DNA from: Acridotheres tristis
Taxonomy: Eukaryota > Chordata > Aves > Passeriformes > Sturnidae
Reading direction: 5' to 3'
Length of the DNA stretch: 64,000 nt
NCBI GenBank assembly: GCA_037013685.1
Contig: CM072886.1
Location: forward strand, 4,030,001 to 4,094,000
Position numbers and translations under genes: made by a program. Below are positions 36,111 through 46,591 of this stretch, one piece after another. The stretch's first letter is position 1; every line of letters begins with the position of its first letter. The notes under the pieces were generated by a model. That model made no database searches. It saw only the letters and a program-made list of their open reading frames with translations, and had not been told where the DNA came from.

Positions 36111-37800
36111 TCAGAGGAAGAATTCAAAGCCATTCAGTCTATTCCCACATGGGAGCTTTCCATAACCTAAACTTAATGCTGCACATCCTTGCTGTCTTCC
36201 TCCATTACTTCCACAGAAAGGAAAATTTGAGGCACCTCTCAGCAGAGGTTTTACAGGTATGGCCCAGCTCTTAGTGGGACATAAAGATGTGAGACACATT
36301 TTCAACCCGTGGCATTTCACATCCTCTACTGGGGATGGTGATGGAATTACACACCACTGGAAAAAATGCACTGATTTCTGTGTGAGACTTGATAAGAAGG
36401 ATGAGATAGACTGGACAAAACACATCTGGAGTCTCCTTATGCCCACAAACTGTGAGGAAGAAAAGAATTTGTCCTGTGAAATAATAAATAAGACTCAGCA
36501 GATCTAGATGGGTGTATAGACTGGTTCTGGCACAGAATAAAGAAACAGGGCAAAAAACAACAAGTCTAGGTTGAAACACTAATAAACATCTTGATGCTTT
36601 CTGCGTGAAGCTGAGCTTAGTTGTGGTGCTCAGTTTTGACAGTTTGAGCTCAAAATTTGCCCTTTTGCAGCTCAGTGCTTTTTGTGCACGTAGCTCCCAG
36701 TGGGGTCAGCCCCAGAGCTCTCCACTGGTGACTTTTTGCTTTTCAGGGCAAGAACTCTTCTGTCCTTGTCCCCATTGTCCCCAGATTGTTGTCTGTACAC
36801 TGACAGGAGGGTGAAGGAAGTGGTGGGAAGGTGATTATTGTTTCTCAGGTCTGCAAGCTCCAGGGATGTTCTTAGAAGAGAGGTTGGCAGCAGAGATTTA
36901 CCTAATAGTACTCATTGATAGGGGTGTGTTTGAGGCCAGCATTAAAATCAGCTCATTATTGTTTCTCTGGCCTTGGGAAAGCAGAAGGGAAGGAATCTTA
37001 TTGCTTAAGAAGCTAGGAAACTCTTTGGACTTTCCTATTCCCTCCCAGCCAGTGGTAACAAGTATCTCAAAGTGGTAGAGCTCTCAAGGCCATGGCATTT
37101 TGCTTGTGCATTTTGAATATGTGCATTTTGAGTGTGAAAATTACCTTATTGGATCACTCTGGGCATGAGATTCCTTGTTTTGGTGTGGCTGGTACCTTCA
37201 AGAAAGCAATGAGTAACAGGGGATGTGTGCACTGCTTCTCCTACAAGATTTTACAAATAGTGGTTGTGGATTTATTCCATCTGAGCAGGATAATCCCTGA
37301 ATCCCCTCAAAAGAGGCAATTAACAGTCACTTTACTGTGTATTTTTTAAAACCGGTGTGTTTTTGGCTTGGACCAAACCATGAATTGGTTCCATCAGAGA
37401 GCCTCTGCAATATTTATTACTTGGGGTGGCTCTTCACCTTTCAAATGAAGTCCAGACCAGGCTCCATACTGATATGTGTCTCAGGATGGCCTTGGGATGG
37501 AGGACCATATCTTGGAAATCACTTTGCTCACATCCCAGGTGAGAGGTGCAGCTTCCACTTTGCAGGAAGAATTTGTGGTTGAGGCCATGAAGTCATGCAG
37601 GGAGAGCAGTCTTGCAGAGGTGATCAGTTTGGGGATCTGGAGGCTGTGGGGCAGCTCTTTCCCCTGCCAGGACACCCACCTTTGCCATCAGGATGCAGGG
37701 CAGTGCAGTGTCACCTTGCCAGTGCTCCTGGCTGAGTCACACCACCCCCGGGGCTTTGCCCCAGTTCCTGGGATTGCACAAATCCTCACCTTCCCCTTTG
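36111..37800. other. Unique non-coding DNA
   Basis: No gene or repeat family recognised. Open frames of about 100 codons occur on both strands and overlap (36111-36579). Confidence 0.5.
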
Positions 37801-37920
37801 AAAACTTGTGAACCTGGCGGTTGCTGGGGAAGACTTGAAAGCGTGGTGCAGGCATAATTGGAAAGCTTAAAGCCTCAAAATTTACACTAAAAGCTGTCAG
37901 TTCTTGGAATCAGAAACCTG

Positions 37921-38049
37921 CTACGGGTGGGCGCGGGAGGAGGCAGGCAGCAGCACTGATGCTTTTAGCAGGAACGCTGCCAGCATTAATATTAACAGAG
38001 CCACCACGGTCCAGGACTGCATTTGCATTTGCTCTGTGACAGAACTCAT
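37921..38049 (-). CDS. Possible micropeptide with one membrane segment
   Basis: On the minus strand an ATG (complement of 38047-38049, preceded by GGG so G at -3) opens 42 codons ending in TAG at the complement of 37921-37923. The peptide starts MSSVTEQMQMQSW, followed by a hydrophobic run of about 20 residues (TVVALLILMLAAFLL, then KA and SVLLP) and a short tail SSRAHP. The arrangement, a polar N-terminus and a single hydrophobic helix in under 50 residues, is that of small membrane micropeptides, but I recognise no family member. The frame is also open upstream to 38187. The plus strand of the same DNA carries ATTTGCAT (38021-38028) and AGCATTAATATTAAC (37982-37996), so a non-coding regulatory element is the main alternative. 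Confidence 0.15.
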   Translation of the reverse strand: MSSVTEQMQMQSWTVVALLILMLAAFLLKASVLLPASSRAHP

Positions 38050-39169
38050 CCCAGAGCAGAGTGTCTCACAGTGCTGCAGACGTGCTGCATGAGACAACTC
38101 TGTCCCAAGAAGCTCCTGATCCAAGCACAAGGGCTCTGACTTGCAGCATCTTCTCCACAGCCACCTCACCCTGACCCTGTCCCTCACATTGCAGCTCTGT
38201 CCTTGCCCACCTGGGTTACTAAAGCTAATGAATGTGGGAGTCTTATTTAAGTGTCTGGGATGCAGTTAGCTCAGCACCTCGCTGAGAGTTTGGAGGCCCC
38301 GTGGTGCTGGTACCCACTCCCATCCCTTCATGAATCATGGTGTTTGGAGAAAGGCAGAGGTAGAGCAGACATTTAGAGAGGTGCCTGGAGCCTTTCCTCC
38401 ATGGGTTTCTCCATCAAGAGAAATCACTGCAGCCGTGTGAGAGATTTCTTGCCTCTCCCTGCTAGATCTGTGTGGAACTGGTGACAGACTGGACTCTGGG
38501 TTCACATGTACCTGGGGTACACTGAGAGTCATTCTGGAACGTTTGGAAGTCCTGTACATCCTCACGGGTCAGGAGGATTTGCAGGCACAGTTGTACCACT
38601 GCCAGTTTTCATCAGGAGCTGAAATCATGGTAGCAGCTGCAGTGGTGGCCAAGTTTCCAGTCTGGTCGATGCTGCAGGAGGCTGCCAGGACTGAGTCCTC
38701 ACCCTGGACCTCTGGGAATGTGCCTGGAAACTGGCTCACCTCTGTTTCAAACCATCCACGGGCCACCCACGTGCTCTGGCAGGAGACTGTGCAGTGGTGT
38801 GAACTGAAGCCTGAGGACCCCCAGCTTGGGGTTTTTCCCCCATAAAGCTGGTGAAGAGCATTGCCAGCTTCCCAGGGACTTTGCTAAAAATTAAAAAATT
38901 ATTTTGGAGGATACCAGGGGTCCATGTTTGCAGTGTCCCCATGGTGCTCTGTCCTAAGCACCAGGTTTGGTTTGGGTTTTTTACAATCCCCTAAATCAAT
39001 AGCCTGGTGCACTGTGCAGTGCAGACTGGACTAAAAGGAAAGAAAACACACCCAAAAGGCAAACCTCCAACCTCCACAGCTACTTTGGACACCATGAATT
39101 ACCAGTAGACACATGACTAGCAGGAGAGAGGATGGGGAGAGGAGAGGTCCATTAGTGACTCCCTACCCC
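38050..39169. other. Unique non-coding DNA
   Basis: No gene or repeat family recognised. Open frames of 65-100 codons overlap on both strands (38543-38845). Confidence 0.5.
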
Positions 39170-39480
39170 CAGCATATGGCTAATTAAAATTTCTAATTAA
39201 GGCACTGTGGGGGTGAAGAAAGGAAGCTCTTGGCCGAAAGTCCCCCTCCTTTTTCTGTATTTCCTTCGATAGCTTTATAAATTTCCCCCCTAAATTAACT
39301 AATTAATATCACCTAATCAGTTAATAGAATTAGCTAATTAGATTGCTTAATGGAATTTCTGAAGAGCAGATTTAGAAGCTCTTAAAGAGACTTTAATCAC
39401 TTTTTATCTGGGAAGCGGGGCACCAGTGTCTGCATTCATTCAGCAACTTAGAGCGATTGCTGTTACCAGCAAAACATTTC
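39170..39480. promoter_or_regulatory. TAATTA-rich candidate enhancer
   Basis: Four TAATTA palindromes, the classic homeodomain core, lie within 160 bp (39181-39186, 39194-39199, 39300-39305, 39335-39340), with further TAAT cores at CCTAATCAG, TTAATAGAATTAG, TTGCTTAATGG and TTTAATCAC between 39311 and 39400. The block is not a simple repeat and includes CpG-bearing pieces (TTGGCCGAAAG near 39231, TTCCTTCGATAG near 39262). Its texture is that of conserved developmental enhancers; conservation and activity are untested. Confidence 0.35.
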
Positions 39481-39849
39481 TGAAAATCACTACTTTGGCT
39501 CCATCCTGCTCAAGAGTCACAGCTGCAGTCACCCAGAATTGAAAGGTCAGGCTGAGCCTGGCTGTTTCACCCCTCCAGGATGCTGTTGCCTGCACCTGAT
39601 TGCATCAAAATCCTCCTTTCCGAAGAGCTCAGTGCAGTATTTAACAGAACCGGCAGCGAGGCACAGCACTGTGGAGGTAACCCAGCTCCCTGCAGGATTT
39701 GGAGTGGTTTGTTAGCCCCTGGCACTCTCCAGGCTTGTTTGCTGCTGGTGTGCTTTAAGTGGTGAGTGATAGCAAATCACTCCCTCAGCCACTGCAGTGG
39801 CAGCAGCGGCTGTGCTCACTGAGGTCAAGGTTTTATCCACCATGGTGGG

Positions 39850-40284
39850 CAAACATGCACAAACATACACACAAACACACACAAATACACACAAAAACAT
39901 GCACAAACACACACATTCACACATACACACACAGACACACAAACACACACAAATACACACAAAAACATGCACACGCAAACACATGCAAACACACACACAC
40001 ACACACAAACACACGAATACACAAAATATACACAAAAACATGCACAAACACACACAAACACAGAAACACACACAAGCACACACACGTACACACAAGCACA
40101 AACACACACACAAACACACAGACACACAAAAACATGCACAAACACACACAAAAACCCACACAAAAACATGCACACACAAACACATGCAAACACACACACA
40201 AACACATACATACAGAAACATGCACACACAAACACATGCAAACACACACACAAACATACATACAGAAACACACACACACACACA
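39850..40284. repeat. A/C-only repeat with higher-order units
   Basis: About 435 bp in which the plus strand is almost entirely A and C, with scattered ATG/CATGC interruptions. Short units are ACACAA and ACACAC. The string AAAAACATGCAC recurs every 60-90 bp in the first 300 bp. At the 3' end there is a ~50-bp higher-order unit, CATGCACACACAAACACATG through ACATACATACAGAAA, present twice in tandem (about 40168-40269). Absence of stops in this composition creates five overlapping His/Thr- or Cys/Val-rich frames of 120-216 codons, none of which is a gene. Confidence 0.95.
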
Positions 40285-40504
40285 GAGCCAACTGATCCCA
40301 ACACTGAGAGCACAGCCAGGGGGAAATGTGTGTGCTGATCAAAACACGGTGCTGGGTGAGCTTGTGCTGCACCATTCTGCTGTGGGCATGGATGGCTGGC
40401 AGCACTGCCAAAGAAAAGGGTCTTCAAGGAGGACATGGCAGCTTTAGCAAGTTACTTGTTTAAGGCTGGCCAGTTAAAGGGGATGAGAGTGTGGCTGGGT
40501 TTGC

Positions 40505-40660
40505 AATGGTATGGATGCACCATCCCTGGAAGTGTTTCAGACCATGTTGGATGGGGCTTAGAGCAATCTGGTCTAGTGGAAAGTGTCCCTGGATTGAAGC
40601 TAAATGAACTTTAAAGTCCTTTCCCACTCAAATAATTCTGTGATTCTATGATTGTGTGAT
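40505..40660 (+). mobile_element. CR1 LINE, 3' tail fragment
   Basis: GGATGCACCATCCCTGGAAG, TGTTTCAGACCATGTTGGAT, GGGGCTTAGAGCAATCTGGT, CTAGTGGAAAGTGTCCCTGG, ACTTTAAAGTCCTTTCCCAC and AATTCTGTGATTCTATGATT follow the CR1 tail in order, with the terminal octamer repeat (TTCTGTGA/TTCTATGA) well preserved. A small deletion removes part of the CCCTGCCCATGGCAG block seen in the copies at 1601 and 41480. Confidence 0.9.
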
Positions 40661-41479
40661 CCAGAGATGTTGTGGCTTTGGGCAACGGCCCGTGTTGCTT
40701 TTTAACTTTGGAGGGTTTGTCTCTGCTCTTATGGGACCAAAAAGGAGACCTTTGTGATCCAAGATCACAGCATGATGAACTGGAGGAAAATCAGCTACTG
40801 TGGAAGATCCCACTGTGTTCGTGCTTCCACACCAAGGGGTAGATCCTGAATGACCCACATGACTCCTTGCTGGGTTGATGTGTCCCAGCACTCCTGGCTG
40901 GGTGCAGTGCTGGGGGGAGGCAGGGCTCTGGTCTCCACACAGCTTTGAAGCAGTCTCCACTCTGTGTGCAGCTCCCAGCCCTGCTGTTCACTGGTTTGTT
41001 ATCAGTGAGGCTGTCAACAGCCACAGCTGAACAGTGCAGCTCCAGAAGCCCAGAGTCTGTCTCAGGCAGAAGTTCAACCTGGCCATCTGGGAGACATTCA
41101 GTTGTGTCCCCCCTGAGCAAACCGTGTCCAGCCTGAAGCAAAAATCAGACTGACACAGCTTTAACAGCAAGCTCTGAAGGCAGTTTAATCCCTCCCTGGG
41201 TTCTGACACCACAACCTGGGCTGGATGCAGGAGTCAACAGCTGTGCTGTTCCTAGCTGTTGCTGCTCCAGTGATTGTGTGGTCTGTTCTCAGCCTGAGCG
41301 TGGTGTGAAGCAGGGAAGGACCCCATGTCAGCTCTCACCATGAGGGTATCACTCTGCCTCTGTCAACTGTGCCCTCATAATTTTATTAATTATGCTTTAT
41401 GTTAGTTGGACTCTTCATAAAATGTCACACTCTAGGATCCCCTAAGAGGTCACTGTTTTTTATTCTCCCTCTCCAGTCT
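40661..41479. other. Unique non-coding DNA
   Basis: No gene or repeat family recognised between two CR1 copies in the same orientation. Confidence 0.5.
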
Positions 41480-41992
41480 GCTTTTGTTAGATCTCCTCTG
41501 AAATACTGAATCCAGCTCTGGGGTTCCCAATATAGGGATGACATGGACTTGGTCAAGAAGGTCCAGAGGAAGCCACAAAGATGCTCACAGGGCTGATCTG
41601 GAGCCAGGCTGAGAGAGCTGGGGTTGTTCAGCCTGGCGAAGAGATGACTCCGTGGAAACCTTAGAGCTCCTTCAAACCCTAAAGGGACTCCAAGTGAGCC
41701 AGAGAGGGACTTGGGACAAGGGCCTGGAGTGACTGTACAAGGGCAAATGGCTTCAAACTGGAAAAGGGCAAGTTTAGATGATATATTAGGAAGAAATTCT
41801 TTACTCAGAGGGTGATGAGACACTGGAACAGGCTGCTCAGGGAAGCTGTGGATGCCTGATCTCTGGGAGTGCTCAAGGGAAGGCTGGATGGGGCTTGGAG
41901 CAACCTGGTCCAGTGGAAGGTGTCCCTGCCCATGGCAGGGAGCTGGAACAGAATGATCTTTAAGGTCCCTTCCAACCCAAATCATTCTATGA
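41480..41992 (+). mobile_element. CR1 LINE, longest plus-strand copy
   Basis: About 510 bp of the CR1 3' region in full order: TGAATCCAGCTCTGGGGTTC, CAGAGGAAGCCACAAAGATG, GCTGAGAGAGCTGGGGTTGT, TCAGCCTGGCGAAGAGATGA, CAAATGGCTTCAAACTGGAA, ATATATTAGGAAGAAATTCT, GACACTGGAACAGGCTGCTC, AACCTGGTCCAGTGGAAGGT, GATCTTTAAGGTCCCTTCCA and ATTCTATGACTTTT. It covers the end of ORF2 (reverse transcriptase polyprotein) and the 3' UTR. The minus-strand 186-codon frame across it is not a gene. 5' truncated at about 41480. Confidence 0.95.
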
Positions 41993-43959
41993 CTTTTCAG
42001 TGGTTATCAAGGTGAGCTCCTTCTCCTAACTCTCAGGGAGTCAGGAGTAGTCCAGGCAGGTCAACAGTAAGGACAGATCCTTTCCAGAGCCTGGTTCAGG
42101 CTCCTGCTGGGAATCACTATCAGGAAGAGCATGTCTGTATGTGCTGGCTGTGCAGGACCAGTGCCAAAAGCCCTCCCAGCTGAACTAACACAGGCACCTG
42201 AGCCTTTCTCCTCAGTCCCTCCAGCACCAACAAAATGACTTTAATGAAGCTCCCATCAAAACCAAGCCCTCTGAAAGAGCTCACTGTGCTGGGACTAAAG
42301 CCAGACACACAACACCATGTTCTCTTAATAAAGAAATGTCAGCAATTTCCCTGGGAATTTGCCCCTCTCTTTCCCGCCTGACTTGTGGATTTCCTGTGGA
42401 CAAGTTGAGACCTCTAGATTTCCTCATCAACTGTGGTGTTTGGCTTTTGTTTTTTTTCTGTTATTAACCTTCACAAGCCATCCCAGTCCAGGGATCACCT
42501 TCAACCCAGCCCAGGCAGCTCTTTTGCTGGAGAGGGGATATTCTGTGCCATGCAGTTGTTCTCCTCTTGGGCTGAAGTGGGACCAGAATCAGCCATTTAC
42601 AGATGATGAGGCACCTCGTGAGCCTGGGTCCAAAACCTTAGCATTTTACAACAAGTGAACAAACAATTAGAAGGGTCTTGCAAAGACGTTCATGGCCCTC
42701 CAGAGTAGACATTTGATTTTATATTAGCATTGGATATTTGGATATCCATTTGGATTTGATATTAGCATTGTTCTCTGTGGAGATAATGAAGCATTTTGAA
42801 TATAATGACTTGCCTTTTCCTTGGAAGACATGAAGTGAAGCCAATGAATGGAAGCTTTGTGATGATTCCTCAGAGAGCAGCACAGAGATAGTGGTGCAAC
42901 CCAAAATGTCAAGGTTCCTCATCTTTGGGGATCTGGTTGCTCACAGGCTTCACTTAAAAACACAAAGGGAAACATTATCCAATATTCTGTGGTCCTGGGT
43001 GTTAGAAGAACAACTCAAGAGGAGTGTAACAAACCTTTATTAGCACTAATATTGGCCTGAAGGGTTGCAGCCAATTTCTGGTGACAGCAGTGATTTCCCT
43101 GGCATGGCAATGGGGTGATGGTTGAACATTTGCTCCTCTGGATGCCTGGTGGTGTCTCCTGGCACGCAGGTAGGCTCAGGTTTGTCCCTGGGCACTTGCA
43201 GCAGGAGGGGCTGAGCATGCAGGTGCCTCTGCTGCAGCTGCCTTGGTAACAGGGAGATGATGAGAACCATATGGCACCAAAACAGCTCAGTAACAGCTCT
43301 TAACCCTTTGGGGGGGCATCTTCTTCCAGGCTGAGGAGCAGGGCAGGCTTAAATGTCTAATCTGGGACCCACCAGTGCAGCATCTCAGCTTTCACAGTGG
43401 TCCCCTGCAGATGCCCAGGGAAGAGAGGAGAAAGAAAGGGATTCTGAAGTGGCTCTTTCACCTCCCTGATGTGTGGTGAGAGGTGGATTAGTACCTTCCT
43501 TATCCACAGAGTTGTGTCTGCAGCTTTGTGTTTTGGGTCTCTTGATAGACTTTGAGGAATGTGTATAGTTTGTAAAACCTCTCCAGCCTTATGCAGCAGC
43601 TCGTGCCCCCTGGCATATGAGTTCATGAAAACAATAGGAATATCATTCCTTCTCTCTCTCCATGGAGATTTTTTAGCCTGCTAGGTAGACTTTTGTTCTA
43701 ATCTCTTGGTAATGGCAAAATTTGTTTCACTAAGAGTACCAAGATCCTGCTGGGAAATTAGATTCAAACAGTAAAATAGGCCAAAAATGCTTAAGGACTG
43801 CTGGATTAGCCCATCTAGATGAAAAGAGCTGGAAACAAAACAGGGAAAAAAGCTGAAAAACAGGAAAAAATATATAATATCTCCACTGGAGATATGAAGG
43901 CTTTAGCAGTATATTTTATAGAGTCTTTCTGAGGCAGTCTCTTTAGCTCCAGTAATGGA
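41993..43959. other. Unique non-coding DNA
   Basis: No gene or repeat family recognised. A small local duplication lies at 42710-42775. The stretch just after the CR1 (41995-42120) is unrecognised. Confidence 0.5.
42710..42775 (+). repeat. Short imperfect duplication with palindrome
   Basis: ATTTTATATTAGCATTGGAT (about 42716-42735) and ATTTGATATTAGCATTGTTC (about 42754-42773) are near copies about 38 bp apart, separated by TTTGGATATCCATTTGGATT, which contains the palindrome TGGATATCCA (42739-42748). Confidence 0.7.
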
Positions 43960-44290
43960 TGGATTATTTGGGAGAACTTGCCTAATTCTTTTCGTAGGAA
44001 TTCCTTTTTCCCTTGTGCCTCTCCAGCATCCTGCAGCAAGGAGCTCCACAGCCCAACTGTGCGTGGGTTAATGAACCACATCCTCGTGTTTGTTTAAGAC
44101 ATCTGCCTGTTAGTTTTGCTTGTTGGTCTCTAATTCCTGTACTGGTGGAGACCACGGACACCTGGTCCTTGTTTATCTTCTTTGAGTCACTGATGAGCTT
44201 TCAGACATCACATCCCTGCATTTTCCCCAGTGACTTTCAGAGACAGACAAGTCCTAGATTATTGGATCATTGCACAGTGTGTTGTACAGG
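43960..44290 (-). mobile_element. Ancient CR1-type LINE relic
   Basis: Read on the plus strand, this is the reverse complement of an old amniote CR1: GAACTTGCCTAATTCTTTTC, GCCTCTCCAGCATCCTGCAG, CAAGGAGCTCCACAGCCCAA, CTGTGCGTGGGTTAATGAAC, TCGTGTTTGTTTAAGACATC, TGCCTGTTAGTTTTGCTTG, CTTGTTTATCTTCTTTGAGT and TGATGAGCTTTCAGACATCA occur in the order expected. This family is shared by turtles, crocodilians and birds, so the insertion probably predates birds. Highly diverged and non-coding. Confidence 0.78.
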
Positions 44291-45010
44291 GAACGTTCCA
44301 TAACTCTGCTTAATTTGTCCATTCCAGATGTTTCATATTCAGAAAAATATTTGTGACAGCAGATTTCATGTGAACTTCTGAAAAACACAGTAGGATGTGA
44401 TCATTCTGGAGAGGTGGAGAATGTTGTGAGTGCAGTGATAACAGTGAATGCAGTAGGAGGATGGATAGAGGTTTTAATTAAAATGCTTATGTCTAAATAA
44501 TGTCTCATATCTGCACAGGCTTGCTAAGAGAAAAAAAAAAAAAAAGATTTTTTCCTTATTGAAAACTCCTTTGAAGCAGAATACCCCAAGCAGGGTCTGG
44601 TTTGTTGCTGAAGTCTTGCTCAGGGATTATATTCTAACCCAGCATAAAATGGTTAACACTGGAAAGCTAAAATATCCCTCTCCTGGACATTCCTCTAATG
44701 TGTCCGTTTTCACAGGCTCTGACTCCTGCACTCCTTGAACACGGGAACATTTTCTGGTTTCCCAAACTGCAGGCTTATATTAACTTTCCCCTAGTCAGGT
44801 CAGCAGCAAAGCTGTGTAAACAAATGACCTGTAGCCATAATCTTCTTCAATTCCCCCTATTGATTTCACTTTGCTGTTTGCCTGCCAGATATTAGCAGAG
44901 CTTCCTTCGGAACTGGGGGAAACTTTGGAATGCCTCTCAGACAGGGTGAGCCAGGGCAGGCTGGGAACAGCCTGCTGCAGTGTCATGATCCTTGGCTGGG
45001 CTGGAAGAAG
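44291..45010. other. Unique DNA with poly(A) tract
   Basis: No gene recognised. A15 at 44531-44545. The motif GTGTAAACAAATGACC near 44815 includes a forkhead-type GTAAACA. Confidence 0.5.
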
Positions 45011-45571
45011 TGTGCTGGTTTGGGCTGGGAGAGAGTTAATTTTTTTTTTTTTTTTTTGTAGTCACATGTTTTGGCTTTGTGATGAAAATGGTGTTGATAA
45101 TACACCAATGTTTTTGTGTTTGCTGAGCAGGGCTCTCACAGTCTCCAGGCTTTTCCTGCTCCTTGACTGCCTCACTGGGGGTGCACAAGTGTTGGGAGGG
45201 GGCAGCACAGCTGACCCCAGTGGCATTGCAGAACATGCAGTGCCATGTTCAGCACGTAAACCTGGGGAAGGAGGAGGAAAGGAGGACATTCAGGGTTATG
45301 GCATTTGTCTTACCAAGTCCCATGATGAAGCCCTGCTTTTCTGGACTTGGCTGAACACCTGCTTGCCAGTGGGAAGTAGTGAATTTATTCCTTGTTTTGC
45401 TTTTCCTTTACATATTAAACTGTCTTTGTCTCAACCCACAAGTTTTGTCACTGTTATTCTTCTGACTCTCTCCCCCAGCCCACAGGGAGGGAGTGGCTAT
45501 ATGGAGCTGACCTGCTCCATACAGCATAGATATGGCTGGAAAAAATCCTTCAATGAATAACAACCATGACA
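45011..45571 (+). mobile_element. Solo LTR, avian ERVL type
   Basis: About 560 bp starting TGTGCTGGTTTGGGCTGGGA and ending CAACCATGACA, so bounded by TG...CA. Internal blocks in LTR order include GATGAAAATGGTGTTGATAA, TGCTGAGCAGGGCTCTCACA, GGAGGACATTCAGGGTTATG, TTGGCTGAACACCTGCTTGC, GTGGGAAGTAGTGAATTTAT, ACTGTCTTTGTCTCAACCCA and TGACTCTCTCCCCCAGCCCA, matching the LTRs of bird ERVL-like endogenous retroviruses as remembered. ATTAAA (45414-45419) is the likely polyadenylation signal. The T18 run at 45040-45057 replaces a mixed T/C stretch. No internal viral region or second LTR is nearby, so it is a solo LTR left by LTR-LTR recombination. Flanks AGAAG and AGTAG match at 4 of 5 positions only if one base is shared with the LTR end, so a target duplication is unproven. 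The 229-codon frame over it is not a gene. Confidence 0.9.
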
Positions 45572-45649
45572 GTAGATGATATTTTGGTTTTGAAAGTGTA
45601 CATTTTGCAGTATCAAGGGGTCAACAGTTAGGTGGACCAGTTCTCTGCT

Positions 45650-46060
45650 GCATTTTGAAAGCCACTAATGCCATGGCTCCAAAGAGCAGAACTATTTTGA
45701 GGTGGTTTCCCCAGAGATTGGTCTTGCTCCACCTGTTTAAAGCTTTGTACAGGTCATTTTGCAGTGATATAGAACATACAGGGGTAAGGAACACTTTATG
45801 GCATTACAGATGACACTGAAATTTGCAGGCTAGAGAATGAGGAAGATATGGGTTACTCAGAGATATGGATTGTGTACTTAACTGGTCATGGTTCAGCAGG
45901 ATGCTTTTAGTCCAGCTAAATTGAAGGGAATCCCTCTGGGAGTGAAGAATGCAAGGCTGTGCTTACAGAAGAGCCAGCTCTGTGTTTGAAAGCAGTGTCT
46001 TGAGGAACGACTTCAGGGGCATCCTGATAACCTCTCAAGATGAGCTCTCACCGTGGTAAT
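45650..46060 (+). mobile_element. Ancient CR1-type LINE, ORF2 region relic
   Basis: The blocks follow the end of the reverse-transcriptase ORF of old amniote CR1 elements: TTTCCCCAGAGATTGGTCTT, CTCCACCTGTTTAAAGCTTT, ACAGATGACACTGAAATTTG, ATGCTTTTAGTCCAGCTAAA, AGAATGCAAGGCTGTGCTTA, GCAGTGTCTTGAGGAACGAC, GGGCATCCTGATAACCTCTC and AAGATGAGCTCTCACCGTGG. The ACAGATGAC segment corresponds to the active-site region of the reverse transcriptase (FADD-type) in the family, but the reading frame is broken by stops and indels. Inserted next to, but not overlapping, the LTR. Confidence 0.72.
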
Positions 46061-46591
46061 TCCATGGGGGAAAAGGAAAAAAAAAAGGGATAATCTTCAG
46101 AGCAGATAAAAAGGTAGGTAATAACAGCTGGGACAGGGAAAATACAGTCTTGGGAGAGAGCTGTGCTGAGTCCAGACGTGCTGGGAAATCAAATGGGAAG
46201 AAGAGTTCAGGGAGACACCCAGAGATGGATGATCATATTTGGAAATCAAATTCACCCCCAAACTAGACCTCAGCTCCCTAAGGCTGGAGACAACAGGCCA
46301 TGGGCTGAATGGAGAGAAATGGTGGACTGACCTCTCTCCAGATGAGCTTTTGAGCTCCTGCTGTAGCTCATCTTTGAGGAGATCTTTTTTTAGGGATGGA
46401 GCTGGAGCAGTGCTGGCCTCATGGATCAGTAAAGCTCTGGCTGTGCCCCCCCCCCCACTTTCCTCACTTCTTTTAATGTCTGGCAGTGGTTTCTGGACCA
46501 CAGTAAGATAAACCTGATGAGCTTCAGGCCATCCTGAAGTGTCCCAGGAAGGACTCCTCTAAGGGGATCTTTGGGTTTCTTAAGGACAATC
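46061..46591. other. Unrecognised sequence with poly(C)
   Basis: May contain further decayed CR1 sequence at its start. A C11 run lies at 46446-46456. No gene is recognised; the 134-codon minus frame at 46097-46501 has no known motif. Confidence 0.4.

Noticed and set aside
39850..40284. Regular short repeats that might suggest a CRISPR-like array.
   Set aside because: No unique spacers of uniform length; it is a simple A/C repeat in a vertebrate genome.
39712..40447. Five overlapping frames of 120-216 codons, His/Thr-rich on plus and Cys/Val-rich on minus.
   Set aside because: Low-complexity translation of the A/C repeat in every phase; not proteins.
44871..45560. 229-codon plus-strand frame.
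   Set aside because: Lies mostly across the solo LTR and its poly(T); no ATG start and no retroviral protein signature.
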